64,000 nucleotides of DNA from Arthrobacter mobilis (GCF_012395835.1 NZ_JAAZSQ010000001.1:408243-472242), one strand, 5' to 3'. Shown: positions 17,203 through 27,202, counted from the first letter of the stretch. Numbers and translations are program-made. The notes: generated by a model from the sequence alone, not told the origin.

Positions 17203-20200
17203 ATGAGCCTGAACGGACTGCGCACTGCCCTGGCCCAGGACGCCTCGTTCGCCAAGGTCCGGGCCCAGGCAGCGAAACCGGCCGCCGGGCGCAGCGAGGA
17301 TCTGCAGATCGGTGCCCCGCCCGGGCTGCGCGCGGCGCTCATCGCCGAAATGGTGGACGGTCTCTCCGCCAGCCCGGCAGCGGGCGACGGCGGGCGTACC
17401 GGGACCGGGCCGGTGGTCCTGGCCGTGACCGCCACCGGGCGCGAGGCCGAGGACCTGGCCGCCGCGCTGCGCTGCTACCTGCCGCCGGCGTCGGTGGAGG
17501 AGTTCCCCAGCTGGGAAACCCTGCCGCACGAGCGGCTCTCGCCGCGCTCGGACACCGTGGGACGGAGGCTGTCCGTGTTGCGCCGGCTGGCGCAGGCAGC
17601 CGGAGACGCGGCAGCCGGCGCGGCAGAGGAAACCGCCGGGCCGCTGAACGTCGTCGTCGCGCCGGTGCGGGCCGTGCTGCAGCCGCTGGTCAAGGGGCTG
17701 GGCGCGCTGCAGCCGGTCTCGCTCAAGGTCGGCGACGAGGTTTCCTTCGACACGGTGGTCCGCCGGCTCTCCGATGCCGCCTACGCCCGGGTGGACATGG
17801 TCACCCGGCGCGGGGAGTTCGCCGTGCGCGGCGGCATCCTGGATGTCTTCCCGCCCACCGACGACCACCCGGTCAGGATCGAATTCTTCGGCGACGAGGT
17901 GGATGCGATGCGCTGGTTCGCGGTCGCGGACCAGCGTTCCCTGGGCGCCGAGGGCATCAAGCACCCCACGCAGCTCTACGCGCCGCCGTGCCGCGAACTG
18001 CTGATCACCCCGGAGGTGATGAGCCGGGCCGCGAAGCTGAAGCCGCAGATGCCGGCGGCGGCGGACATGCTCGAGAAGATCGCCGGCGGCATCGCCGTCG
18101 AAGGCATGGAGTCCCTCGCGCCGGTGCTGGTGGACGCCATGGTGCCGCTGGCCGGGGAACTGTCGGAGGGCTCCATCGTCGTCGTCATCGAACCGGAGAA
18201 GGTGCGCGCCCGCGCCCACGACCTGGAGACCACCAACGCCGAGTTCCTCGCCGCCGCCTGGGCCACCGCCTCCGATGGCGGGGCCGCACCGCTGGACTTG
18301 GCCCTGCAGGGGGACCTGGAGACGGCAGGCTTCCGTTCCCTGGGCGAGACCCGCGCGACGGCGCTGGAACACTCGGTCTCCTGGTGGTCGGTCACCTCCT
18401 TCAACCCCGATGCCGAGACGGTCCTGGACATCGACACGCTCACCATCGCCGCACGCGAGCCGCGCGGCTACCAGGGCGACGTGGCCGAGATGATGGAGTT
18501 CATCGGCTCCCGCATCCGGGACTCCTGGCGCGTGGTGGTCGTGACCGAAGGCCCCGGACCCGCCCAGCGTCTGGCCGAGCTCTTCCACGACGCCGGCATT
18601 CCCGCCGCCCGGGTGGAATCCCTCATCGAGCCGCCGCAGCCGGGGATGATCGAGATCACCCGCGCCAGCGCCGGCAAGGGCTTTGTCTTCGACGGGCTGA
18701 AGCTCGGACTGCTCACCGAGGCCGACCTGCTGGGACGCACCTCCGCCGCCTCGACCCGCGACATGCGCAAGATGCCCTCGAAGCGGCGCAACGCCGTCGA
18801 CCCGCTGCAGCTGACCGAAGGCGACTTCGTGGTCCACGAGCAGCACGGCGTCGGCAAGTTCGTGGAGCTGGTGCAGCGCTCCTCCGGGGGCGGACCCACC
18901 AAAACCATGCGTGAATACCTGGTGCTCGAGTACGCCCCGGCCAAGCGCGGCGCGCCCGGGGACCGGCTGTTCGTACCGACCGACCAGCTGGACCAGATCA
19001 CCCGGTACGTGGGCGGGGACACGCCCGCGCTGTCCAAGATGGGCGGCGCCGACTGGGCCAGGACCAAGAACCAGGCCCGCAAGGCGGTCAAGGAGATCGC
19101 CGGGGAATTGATCCGGCTGTACTCGGCGCGGATGGCCTCCCGCGGGTACGCCTTCGGCCAGGACACCCCGTGGCAGCGCGAGCTGGAGGAAGCGTTCCCG
19201 TACGTGGAGACCCCGGACCAGCTGACCACGATCAACGAGGTCAAGGCCGACATGGAGCGCGAGATTCCCATGGACCGGCTGGTCTCCGGGGACGTGGGCT
19301 ACGGCAAGACCGAGATCGCGGTGCGGGCCGCGTTCAAGGCCGTGCAGGACGGCAAGCAGGTGGCCGTCCTGGTGCCGACCACGCTGCTGTCCCAGCAGCA
19401 CTACGAGACCTTCACCGAACGCTTCTCCGGCTTCCCGGTACGGGTCAGGCCGCTCTCGCGCTTCCAGTCCGCCAAGGAAGCCAAGGACACGGTGGAAGGG
19501 CTGAAGAACGGCAGCGTCGACGTCGTCATCGGCACCCACCGGCTGCTCTCCAAGGAGGTCGAATTCAAGGACCTGGGCCTGGTGATCGTGGACGAGGAGC
19601 AGCGCTTCGGCGTCGAGCACAAGGAAGCGCTGAAGAAGATGCGCACCAATGTGGACGTGCTCGCCATGAGTGCGACGCCGATTCCGCGGACGCTGGAGAT
19701 GTCCCTGACCGGGATTCGCGAGACGTCCACCCTGGCCACCCCGCCGGAGGAGCGCCACCCGGTGCTCACCTATGTGGGCCCGTACACGGACAAGCAGGTC
19801 GGCGCGGCCATCCGGCGCGAGCTGATGCGCGAGGGCCAGGTGTTCTTCGTGCACAACCGCGTCTCGTCCATCGAGCGGCAGGCCGCGCGCATCCGGGAGC
19901 TGGTGCCGGAGGCCCGGGTCGAGGTCGCGCACGGGCAGATGAGCGAGGCGCGGCTGGAGCAGATCATCGTGGACTTCTGGCACAAGCGCTTCGACGTGCT
20001 GGTCTGCACCACGATCATCGAGACCGGCCTGGACATCTCCAACGCCAACACGCTGATCGTGGACCGCGCCGACTCCTACGGCCTGTCCCAGCTGCACCAG
20101 CTGCGCGGGCGCGTGGGCCGCGGGCGCGAGCGGGCCTATGCCTATTTCCTGTATCCGGCGGAGAAGCCGCTGGGCGAGGTGGCACTGGAGCGGCTCAAGG

Positions 20201-20844
20201 CCGTGGCCTCGCACAACGAGCTCGGCGCCGGCATGCAGCTGGCCATGAAGGACCTGGAAATCCGCGGCGCCGGCAACCTGCTGGGCGGTGAGCAGTCCGG
20301 CCACATCCAGGGTGTGGGCTTCGACCTGTATATCCGGCTGGTGGGCGAGGCGGTGGCCGAATTCCGCGGCGAGGCGGACGAGAAGGCCGCCGAAATGAAG
20401 ATCGAGCTGCCGGTCAACGCTCACCTGCCGCACGAGTATGTGCCGGGGGAGCGGCTGCGGCTGGAAGCCTACCGCAAGCTGGCCGCCGCGCTGACCGGGG
20501 AGGCGATCGACGAGGTGGTGGCGGAGCTGACCGACCGCTATGGTGCGCCGCCGGCCCCGGTGCAGAACCTCATCACGGTGGCGCGGTTCCGGGTCGGCGC
20601 CCGGGCCGCCGGGTTGACGGACGTGGCCGTGCAGGGCAACTTCATCAAGTTCGCCCCGGCGAAGCTGCCCGAGTCCAAGGTCATGCGGCTGAACCGGATG
20701 TATCCGGGCTCGCAGGTCAAGCCTGCGCTGGACTTCATCCTGGTTCCCAAGCCAAAGACCTCGCGCGTCGGCGGCCGCGACCTGGCCGACGCCGAAATCC
20801 TCGAATGGGCGCAGGGAGTCATCGACGCGATTTTCAAGGAGTAG
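17203..20844 (+). CDS. mfd: Transcription-repair coupling factor Mfd
   Basis: A 1213-residue DNA translocase that pushes stalled RNA polymerase off damaged template and recruits UvrA. The order is typical. An N-terminal UvrB-homology region (YLPPASVEEFPSWETLPHERLSP) comes first, followed by the RNA-polymerase-interacting domain near residue 540 (the FVVHEQHGVGKF segment). The SF2 helicase core has Walker A GDVGYGKTE near residue 700, DEEQRFG near 797 and QLRGRVGR. The C-terminal TRCF domain (GERLRLEAYRKL) ends the protein. The start at 17203 follows AAGGAAAAG and gives the conserved MSLNGLR N terminus, rather than the in-frame upstream ATG at 17140. Confidence 0.97.
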   Translation: MSLNGLRTALAQDASFAKVRAQAAKPAAGRSEDLQIGAPPGLRAALIAEMVDGLSASPAAGDGGRTGTGPVVLAVTATGREAEDLAAALRCYLPPASVEEFPSWETLPHERLSPRSDTVGRRLSVLRRLAQAAGDAAAGAAEETAGPLNVVVAPVRAVLQPLVKGLGALQPVSLKVGDEVSFDTVVRRLSDAAYARVDMVTRRGEFAVRGGILDVFPPTDDHPVRIEFFGDEVDAMRWFAVADQRSLGAEGIKHPTQLYAPPCRELLITPEVMSRAAKLKPQMPAAADMLEKIAGGIAVEGMESLAPVLVDAMVPLAGELSEGSIVVVIEPEKVRARAHDLETTNAEFLAAAWATASDGGAAPLDLALQGDLETAGFRSLGETRATALEHSVSWWSVTSFNPDAETVLDIDTLTIAAREPRGYQGDVAEMMEFIGSRIRDSWRVVVVTEGPGPAQRLAELFHDAGIPAARVESLIEPPQPGMIEITRASAGKGFVFDGLKLGLLTEADLLGRTSAASTRDMRKMPSKRRNAVDPLQLTEGDFVVHEQHGVGKFVELVQRSSGGGPTKTMREYLVLEYAPAKRGAPGDRLFVPTDQLDQITRYVGGDTPALSKMGGADWARTKNQARKAVKEIAGELIRLYSARMASRGYAFGQDTPWQRELEEAFPYVETPDQLTTINEVKADMEREIPMDRLVSGDVGYGKTEIAVRAAFKAVQDGKQVAVLVPTTLLSQQHYETFTERFSGFPVRVRPLSRFQSAKEAKDTVEGLKNGSVDVVIGTHRLLSKEVEFKDLGLVIVDEEQRFGVEHKEALKKMRTNVDVLAMSATPIPRTLEMSLTGIRETSTLATPPEERHPVLTYVGPYTDKQVGAAIRRELMREGQVFFVHNRVSSIERQAARIRELVPEARVEVAHGQMSEARLEQIIVDFWHKRFDVLVCTTIIETGLDISNANTLIVDRADSYGLSQLHQLRGRVGRGRERAYAYFLYPAEKPLGEVALERLKAVASHNELGAGMQLAMKDLEIRGAGNLLGGEQSGHIQGVGFDLYIRLVGEAVAEFRGEADEKAAEMKIELPVNAHLPHEYVPGERLRLEAYRKLAAALTGEAIDEVVAELTDRYGAPPAPVQNLITVARFRVGARAAGLTDVAVQGNFIKFAPAKLPESKVMRLNRMYPGSQVKPALDFILVPKPKTSRVGGRDLADAEILEWAQGVIDAIFKE

Positions 20845-20889
20845 CGCGGACCGTTGCGACCGCGGCTGCCGGTGCCCGCGGGACGGCCG

Positions 20890-23598
20890 TCAGAAGCGCA
20901 GGCGGCGCACCATGTCCGTACGGACGGCCAGCTGGGCAAAGCTGAGCTGACCCCACGCCTGATGGGAATCGAGCCAGGCAGTCAGGCGGGACACCTCGGC
21001 CGGGTCCAGATCGCCGCGGGACGTGAGGCTGGCGAGCCGGTCGGGGCTTTTCGACTCGGTCAGGGCGAAGAGGGCCTCGGCCGCGGAGGGCAGGCCCTCG
21101 TTGACGGCGGCCAGGAAGCACACGATCGCCCTCTCGTCGGGAACCGGCTGGACGGCCGTTCCGCCGGAAGCCGGCACGGTGCTGCTCAGGGCAGGCGGCA
21201 TGGCAAGCAGCAGCTGGCAGCTGTTGACGAACCGCTTGACCCGCCGGGGAGTGTGCCCCAGCAGCGGGGCCATGGATTCGATGACCTCCAGGTCGTCCGG
21301 TGAGAGCGCCAGCGGACTGGTTTCCAGGCGGAGCGTTTCACCGGAACGGGACAGCATTGCTTCGATGGTGCCGCTTTCCCGGGGGCCGACGCGCAGGGCC
21401 CCTTCCGCCGGGTTGTCCGCGGCCGGTTCGGGGCGCGGCCGCAGCGACGGGGCGAGCAGCCCGTGCAGCATGCGGGCGCGGGCCGCGGCCGGCAGGGCAG
21501 GGACCCGGAAGGGAAGCTGGAAGATCTTTTCAAGGTAATCCGCCGGCGTCGGAGGACGGTCCGGGGCGCCGGCGCCGCGCGGGGACCTGGCGCGCAATGC
21601 ATGCAGCTGGTCCTTCAACGCGGCGCTGAGCCAGTGCGAATCCACCGCCACGACGACGGCAAACATGGGGAACGCCAGCAGCAGATGCACGGCCTCGAGG
21701 ACTTCGAGCACCTTGGCCGGCGGACAGCGGTCCAGGTCGTCGATGTACAGGATGATCCGGTTCGGCACGGCAGCGTCCGGGGGCTGCGCCGCGCTGCCAG
21801 GTTCCACCGCATAGAGGTCGTTGTTGGCACGGATGACGTCGGACAGGCTCGAGAGGTCCCGTCGGACGGTGGCGAGCAGGCCCAGCCGGCGCCGGTAGTC
21901 GCCGCTGCGTTCGTCGGCGAAGTCGACCAGGATCCTGCCAGCGGTCAATGCGACGAGGCGTTGCTCGGCGGCCTGCTGCCGGGCCTCGGCCTGGTGCAGC
22001 TTGTCCCTTTCCGCAGCGCTCCGCTGCTCCAGTTCCGCCAGCTCGGCCTCGATCTCGCGCCTGCGCTCCTCGGCCGCTTCGACGGGCTGGCGGATCTGGT
22101 CGCGGACTTCGGCCACGGCCCGGCCGAATTCGGCCAGCCGCGCTTCCGTCCACCGTGCTCCCGAGCGCAGCACAGCGGCGGCAGTGCCGAGGAAAGCCGC
22201 GGCCCCGCCGAGCAGGGAGACCACCGCCGGTGCCTGCAGGGCGGCGAACACCCAGGCGGCCACCGGGACCGCCAGCGCACCCATAAGGGCCAGCACGAAA
22301 TGCTTCTTGTTGGTCCAGTAGGGCCCCAGCAGCACGCGGCCATGCCCGGCGGCGGCCCGTACTTCGGCCATTGCCGCGGCCGCATCCGCCAGTGCAGCCG
22401 CCGGGTCGGCAGATGTGGCAGCCAGTGGCCGGGAACCCGGGCCCCAGAAGTCGTCCAAGGCCCGCTGGACAGACTTCAAGGCTACCTGCGGCCCGGATGC
22501 TTCCAGCCGGGCCCGCGCTTCCGCCCGGGCGGAGTCCACCGCGTTATTGGCCTTCTCCAGCTTTTCTTCGAGATCCTTCTGCTCGCTGTCGATCTCGTTG
22601 AGCACCGCTTTGAGCTGCTGGACCTGCCGGGCCTGGTCATCGCGCTCCTGCTGCACCGGGTCCCGGCGGGTTGTCAGCAGCGCCGCGGAATCCACGAGGC
22701 TGCCCAGCTCCCGGAAGAGCCGTTCGAGCAGCCCGGCCCACAGGTTTCCCTGGACGTATTCCCAGGCGTTGAATTCGATCTGCCGGATGTTCCGCCACAC
22801 GGCGGCCCCGCCCTGCCCGCCCTCCGGCACGAGTGCCCTGAGCTGGTCCACCCGCTGCTTGATCGACCGCATGAGGAAACTTTTGCCGCTGCCCCAGTCG
22901 CCGAACAGCCCGATCGCCAGCGGAGGGCGCAGGTCCCGGGACGCGAGCAGGTAGGCGAACGCTTCGGCTTCGGTCCGGATCCCGATCAGATCGCGGTCCG
23001 CATCGATCTCGTCGGAGGAAAACCGCGGCACATCCACCGGCGCCCGCCGGTTTTCCCGCCGGAGCCACTCGCGCAGCTGGCGTCCTGTCGTCTGTTTCCC
23101 GGGGCGTTGGAGGGCGTCCAGGAACCGTCCATACGATCCGGTGACGGAGTCCAGATCCACGCCCCGGGACAGCAGGGCGGCGGAAAACGATGTCCGGAGC
23201 GGGGATTCGCCGGTGAGCAATGCGCCGAGCAGGTCCGCCAGGTGCACCACGGAAGCCTGCCCCAGTCCGGTCAATACCTGCAGGGTGGTGGACGAGAAGG
23301 GGACCGGGTCCGGGCCGCCGCTGCGCTCGGCAGCTTCAGCCAGGTCCGCCGCGGTCGGCACGGGATAGCCCGCCGGCAGCACGTCGCGGGCCGTGAGGCC
23401 GAAATGCTGCAGCAGGACCTGTGCCTCGCCGAATTCGTCCGGGTGCGCCAGCAGCACGCCCAGCAGCAGGTCCGCCGGTTCTATCTGTGCCCCGGAGGCT
23501 GTTCCAAGGTTCCGGTGGACCGCCGCAGCCCCTGCCCATCGGACCGCCTTGGCAGAGGAGGGGGAGAAGTCGGCGTCGAAACCCTGCAGCCGGACCAC
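20890..23598 (-). CDS. KAP-family P-loop NTPase with Clp-N-like N-terminal repeats and membrane segments
   Basis: A large (about 900-residue) membrane-associated NTPase. The N-terminal ~140 residues resemble two Clp-N-type helical repeats. One has the I-E-P-A-D-LLLGVLL pattern with a following L-x-x-FGL; the second has HLADLLGALL with a following SRGVDL. The KAP module then starts: Walker A GDWGSGKS near residue 230, the family FNAWEY motif, a long coiled-coil stretch, two hydrophobic segments (about 433-469), another coiled coil, and the Walker B region ILYIDDLDRC near 619. A helical C-terminal region follows. KAP NTPases are membrane-tethered and are often found in mobile or conflict-related contexts, but this gene stands alone and convergent to mfd. 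The start is uncertain: GTG 23598 with AGGTGG upstream, or TTG 23634. Function is not assignable. Confidence 0.82.
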   Translation of the reverse strand: MVRLQGFDADFSPSSAKAVRWAGAAAVHRNLGTASGAQIEPADLLLGVLLAHPDEFGEAQVLLQHFGLTARDVLPAGYPVPTAADLAEAAERSGGPDPVPFSSTTLQVLTGLGQASVVHLADLLGALLTGESPLRTSFSAALLSRGVDLDSVTGSYGRFLDALQRPGKQTTGRQLREWLRRENRRAPVDVPRFSSDEIDADRDLIGIRTEAEAFAYLLASRDLRPPLAIGLFGDWGSGKSFLMRSIKQRVDQLRALVPEGGQGGAAVWRNIRQIEFNAWEYVQGNLWAGLLERLFRELGSLVDSAALLTTRRDPVQQERDDQARQVQQLKAVLNEIDSEQKDLEEKLEKANNAVDSARAEARARLEASGPQVALKSVQRALDDFWGPGSRPLAATSADPAAALADAAAAMAEVRAAAGHGRVLLGPYWTNKKHFVLALMGALAVPVAAWVFAALQAPAVVSLLGGAAAFLGTAAAVLRSGARWTEARLAEFGRAVAEVRDQIRQPVEAAEERRREIEAELAELEQRSAAERDKLHQAEARQQAAEQRLVALTAGRILVDFADERSGDYRRRLGLLATVRRDLSSLSDVIRANNDLYAVEPGSAAQPPDAAVPNRIILYIDDLDRCPPAKVLEVLEAVHLLLAFPMFAVVVAVDSHWLSAALKDQLHALRARSPRGAGAPDRPPTPADYLEKIFQLPFRVPALPAAARARMLHGLLAPSLRPRPEPAADNPAEGALRVGPRESGTIEAMLSRSGETLRLETSPLALSPDDLEVIESMAPLLGHTPRRVKRFVNSCQLLLAMPPALSSTVPASGGTAVQPVPDERAIVCFLAAVNEGLPSAAEALFALTESKSPDRLASLTSRGDLDPAEVSRLTAWLDSHQAWGQLSFAQLAVRTDMVRRLRF

Positions 23599-23741
23599 CT
23601 GCCACCACCTGATTCCTGCACGTCCGGGGAACAACGTCCCCGGACAGCTGCAGCCTTGCCGGAGCGAACGGCCACAGGGTACTGCGCCGGCGTTACAGCA
23701 GCGTTATGGCCGCAGCCGGCATGGCAGGACCGGGGGAGCGC

Positions 23742-24113
23742 TCAGAAGCCGCGCTGGTCCCGGGTCGGATCGGTGTTGGTTGCCGGCCCGGCAGAGGTGG
23801 CCCCGCCTTCGTCCGTCCAGTCGTTGCCCACGGTGTCCCGGCGGGCCGGGTCCGAAACGGTGCCGGGACCCGCCTCCGCCTTCTGCCCGCCGGTATGCAG
23901 GCGCTCCTTGATGCCCGGGACAACATTGCCCACGGAGTCCGTCACGGTGTGCTTCACCGTCTCCTTGGCCCCGCTGATCTTCTCCTGGGTGCGCGGATCC
24001 TGCCAGAACTTTCCGACCTGGGACTTCAGCTGCTCATAGCGCTGCCGGCCGGCCTTCGTGCCGAACACGTAACCGACCGCCAGTCCGGCGCCGAAAGTGA
24101 GGGCTTTCATCAT
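23742..24113 (-). CDS. YtxH-like small protein
   Basis: A 123-residue protein that opens with a short hydrophobic segment (ALTFGAGLAVGYVFGTKAG) followed by RQRYEQL. This is the hallmark of YtxH-type stress-associated envelope proteins. The rest is hydrophilic and probably helical, with repeated acidic/amphipathic turns and a disordered Gly/Thr-rich C terminus. It is likely anchored in the membrane by the N-terminal segment. AGGAG lies about 9 nt before the first of two adjacent ATGs. It may be co-transcribed with the upstream small membrane protein gene. The role is probably structural or stress-related; this is inference. Confidence 0.72.
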   Translation of the reverse strand: MMKALTFGAGLAVGYVFGTKAGRQRYEQLKSQVGKFWQDPRTQEKISGAKETVKHTVTDSVGNVVPGIKERLHTGGQKAEAGPGTVSDPARRDTVGNDWTDEGGATSAGPATNTDPTRDQRGF

Positions 24114-24222
24114 GGCTTTGCTCCTGTCCTCGGTGGTTCCCTGGGTAGTTCCACGGCCCAATCTAGTGTCCGGGGCTGCGCCTGTCACCGGGCAGGCCGG
24201 TGCGGTCCGTTCCGCGCCGGTG

Positions 24223-24555
24223 CTACCTGGAGCCGAACTGAAGCCACAGCAGTACGGCGGCGACGGCGGCAGCCGGCACCATCCAGAGCCAGGCGCGGGC
24301 TGCGCGCCGGGGCCTGCGCTGACGCGTGGAGCCGGCCGGTGCGGCCGGGCCTGCGGCACCGGGGCCCTGCCCGGCCGGCAGCACGGACGGGATCATGCCG
24401 GTGCGCAGTTCCTTGCGCGTGGGCAGCGGATCGCCCGAGGGCGCGGCGACCAGCGGGACAATCGGGATCATGCCGGTCGGCGGAACAGGATCCGCGGATC
24501 CGGTGCGGATGTCGCGGCGGCGCGGGTACTGCACCATGTCGGCCGGATGGGTCAT
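24223..24555 (-). CDS. Small hypothetical protein with C-terminal membrane helix
   Basis: A 110-residue protein of unknown family. It has a hydrophilic N-terminal half with a twice-repeated TGMIP motif inside similar contexts (PPTGMIPIVP and LRTGMIPSVLP). An Arg-rich stretch follows, then one C-terminal transmembrane helix (AWLWMVPAAAVAAVLLWLQF). The pattern fits a tail-anchored protein with a cytoplasmic N terminus. The ATG at 24555 follows GAGG. It lies about 110 nt upstream of the YtxH-like gene on the same strand. Confidence 0.5.
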   Translation of the reverse strand: MTHPADMVQYPRRRDIRTGSADPVPPTGMIPIVPLVAAPSGDPLPTRKELRTGMIPSVLPAGQGPGAAGPAAPAGSTRQRRPRRAARAWLWMVPAAAVAAVLLWLQFGSR

Positions 24556-24861
24556 GACCTCAACTTTCAGATAAGGGACAAAAACAGCGGTGCGGTGACG
24601 GGCAGGATGCCGGCCTGCGGGGCGTCCGCACTGCAGCGGGCGGCAGACCGGAACGGACCGGCACGGCCTTAGCCATCGTATTCCGGCCGCACCTCCTGCG
24701 GCGGCGGAAGGGCCCGTTTGCCCGGGACTGTGCAGCAATCGTTATCCTGCCGCGGTCACGGTGCGGCGGTCCGGGAGCAGCTCCCGTGCGGCAAGGCTTT
24801 TCCTGCTCCGGCGTCCCTGCCATTCTGTAAGGACGGGAGCCATCAACGCAGGAGAGCAGCG
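24556..24861. other. Divergent intergenic region
   Basis: About 306 bases between two divergent genes (the small membrane protein and uspA). Nothing that looks like a gene. It should hold both promoters. The AGGAG ribosome binding site for uspA is at about 24850. I see no clear operator. Confidence 0.4.
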
Positions 24862-25347
24862 ATGAACCAGGTAAGCGGCAAAGTGGTCGTCGGCGTCGAC
24901 GGCTCGGATTCCTCGATCGAGGCGCTGCGGCTGGCGGCCTTGCTGGCGCCCGCGCTCGACGCGCACGTCCATGCCCTGTACTGCTGGCATTTCCCCAGCA
25001 TCTACGAAGGCTACGTCCCGCCGGATTTCGAGGCTTACGAAGGGGCGGCGGGCAAGGCCTTGGCCGAGGCGGTGCAGAAGGCGTTCGGCAGCGAGCCGCC
25101 TCAGGACCTGACCACCGAGCTGGTGCGCGGTCCGGCCCCGGAGATGCTGGTGCGGGCCGGGGACGATGCCCGGATGCTGGTCGTCGGCCGGCGCGGCCAC
25201 GGCGGGTTCCGGGGCCTGCATCTTGGCTCGGTGAGCACTGCCTGCGTCGCCCACGCCGTATGCCCCGTGCTGGTCCTGCATGAAGACGGGAAGGCGCGGA
25301 CGCACCACCACCGCCGGGAGGCGGCCGGGCGCGGGGAGCACGGCTGA
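24862..25347 (+). CDS. Universal stress protein, UspA family
   Basis: A 161-residue cytoplasmic single-domain Usp. The N-terminal VVVGVDGSDSS strand-loop and the nucleotide-binding pattern near the C terminus (VVGRRGHGGFRGLHLGSVS, followed by CPVLVL) correspond to the ATP-binding G-2x-G-9x-G-S/T type. A His-rich tail (HHHRRE) follows. The ATG has AGGAGAG about 8 nt upstream. Such proteins help in starvation or hypoxia survival; nothing here indicates its specific signal. It is probably monocistronic. Confidence 0.9.
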   Translation: MNQVSGKVVVGVDGSDSSIEALRLAALLAPALDAHVHALYCWHFPSIYEGYVPPDFEAYEGAAGKALAEAVQKAFGSEPPQDLTTELVRGPAPEMLVRAGDDARMLVVGRRGHGGFRGLHLGSVSTACVAHAVCPVLVLHEDGKARTHHHRREAAGRGEHG

Positions 25348-25504
25348 CACTGTCCGGGACCGCACAAGGCGGTGTGCCGCCCGGCCGGAAAATTCTCCTG
25401 CTGTAGAAATCAAGTCCCGTGCACGGAAATCCAAAACCGCCTGCCGCCGGGCTGGCTACGCTGGGCTCGACTCCATCCGCCCGAGCGAAACAGGGGATAT
25501 CCAC

Positions 25505-27202
25505 GTGGCTTCCGACTCTGCAGAACTGCTGCTGCTCAACGGCACCATCGATACGCTGGACCCGGCAGTACCGCGCACGCACGCCGTCGCCGTCGCCGGC
25601 GGGAAGATCCAGGCACTGGGCAGCGCCGCCGAGGCGCTGCGCGGACCGGACACCGCCGTCGTCGATCTGGCCGGCGCCTACGTGATGCCCGGCCTGCTGG
25701 ATGTGCACAACCACCACATGGTCGCCGGGCAGATGGACCTGTTCGAACTCGACGCCCCGCCCACCCTGGACCTGGACGGCTTCCTCGAGGCCATCACCGC
25801 CCACGCCGCCGGGCTCGGCCCGGACGAATGGGTGGTCGGCGGCAGCTGGGGCTCGGGCCTGCTCAACGAGCTGAACACCCCCGGCGCGCTGGCCCGCTTC
25901 GATGCAGCCACCGGCGGCCGTCCGGCCCTGCTCAAGGATGACAGCAAGCACAACCGCTGGGCGAACTCGAAGGCCCTGGAACTGGCAGGCATCACCGGCA
26001 CCACTGCGGATCCGGAGGGCGGGCAGATCCTGCGCGACGGCGCCGGCAAGGCCACCGGCGTGCTGATCGAGGCCGGCGGCGTGCTCGTGGAGAAAACCCT
26101 GGCCCGGCTGCAGCCGACCAGCACCGGGGATCTGGCCCGCGCCGCCGCCCGCGGCATCGAGATCCTGCATTCCTACGGCATCACCGGCTTCCAGGACGCG
26201 GCGGCCTCGCTGCAGCTGATGCGGGCGCTGAAGGACCTGGACGAGCGCGGCCGGCTGCAGGCCTGGGTAGTCACGTCCATGGCGGCCAACGACTTCATCT
26301 TCGGCACGGATCCGATCGGCGAAGGCATCATCGCCCACCGCGAGGAGGCCCGTTCCCGGCACCACCGGCCGGACTTCATCAAGATCTTCCTCGACGGCGT
26401 TCCGCCGGCCGGCACCGCCGCGTTCCTCGAGCCCTACCTGCCCGAGGCGGGCTTCCCCGAGTGCCACTGCGGCGGCACCACCATGGACCCGGCGGAGCTC
26501 GAAGACTGGCTGATGGGCACCGCTGCCCGGGGCATTTCGGCCAAGATCCACTGCACCGGGGACGCCTCCGTGCGCCTGGTGCTCGATACCGTGGCCAAGG
26601 TCCGCGCCGCCGGGTACACGGAGCCGAAGTACCACATCGCCCACGGGCAGTTCGTGCATCCGGACGACATTGCCCGCTTCGCGCAGCTGGACGTGACCGC
26701 CGACATTTCCCCGTCGCTGTGGTTCCCCGGGGTCATCTCCGAGGCGATTGCCACGGTGCTGCCGCCAGAGCGGGCCTCGAAGATGCAGCCGAACCGGGCC
26801 CTGCTCGACGCCGGCGCCCGGGTGGCCGGCGGCTCGGACTGGCCGGTGAGCGTGTCGCCGAACGCCTGGGAAGGCATCTACGGGCTGGTGACCCGCCAGG
26901 ACCCGACCGGGCAGTTCCCCGGCACGCTCTGGCCGGAGCAGGCGATCACCTTGGACGAAGCCATCCGGGTGTACACCACCGCCTGCGCCGAGGCGATGGG
27001 CGTGGACGATGTCACGGGCTCGCTGACCCCGGGCAAGTCGGCGGACTTCATCGTCCTGTCCGCCAACCCATACGAGATCGGCATCGACCAGGTCCGCTAC
27101 CTCACCGCGCGGCAGACCTGGTTCGCCGGCGTGAAGGTGTACGACGCCGGCGCCGCCTCAGCTGCCGGACCCGGCGCCGGGACGCTGGCCGAGGTCCGCT
27201 GA
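25505..27202 (+). CDS. YtcJ-like metal-dependent amidohydrolase
   Basis: A 565-residue amidohydrolase-superfamily protein. It has an N-terminal beta-sandwich strand set (LLLLNGTIDTLDP...VAVAGGKIQALG) and the metal-binding LLDVHNHH motif near residue 70. Later metal ligands lie around KIHCTGDAS and YHIAHGQF, and the final GGSDWPVS supplies the catalytic Asp. A C-terminal LTPGKSADFIVLS closes the sandwich. Typical substrates are N-acyl or amide compounds; the real one is unknown. The GTG start at 25505 gives the normal N terminus. The MFS transporter gene 64 nt downstream is a plausible partner for substrate uptake. Confidence 0.88.
   Translation: MASDSAELLLLNGTIDTLDPAVPRTHAVAVAGGKIQALGSAAEALRGPDTAVVDLAGAYVMPGLLDVHNHHMVAGQMDLFELDAPPTLDLDGFLEAITAHAAGLGPDEWVVGGSWGSGLLNELNTPGALARFDAATGGRPALLKDDSKHNRWANSKALELAGITGTTADPEGGQILRDGAGKATGVLIEAGGVLVEKTLARLQPTSTGDLARAAARGIEILHSYGITGFQDAAASLQLMRALKDLDERGRLQAWVVTSMAANDFIFGTDPIGEGIIAHREEARSRHHRPDFIKIFLDGVPPAGTAAFLEPYLPEAGFPECHCGGTTMDPAELEDWLMGTAARGISAKIHCTGDASVRLVLDTVAKVRAAGYTEPKYHIAHGQFVHPDDIARFAQLDVTADISPSLWFPGVISEAIATVLPPERASKMQPNRALLDAGARVAGGSDWPVSVSPNAWEGIYGLVTRQDPTGQFPGTLWPEQAITLDEAIRVYTTACAEAMGVDDVTGSLTPGKSADFIVLSANPYEIGIDQVRYLTARQTWFAGVKVYDAGAASAAGPGAGTLAEVR

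Noticed and set aside
16246-20433. Antisense open frame of nearly 1400 codons opposite the PepSY gene and mfd
   Set aside because: Long antisense frames are expected in very GC-rich DNA. Its translation is low-complexity (Gly/His/Gln/Arg-rich), it has no domain, and mfd on the plus strand is unambiguous.
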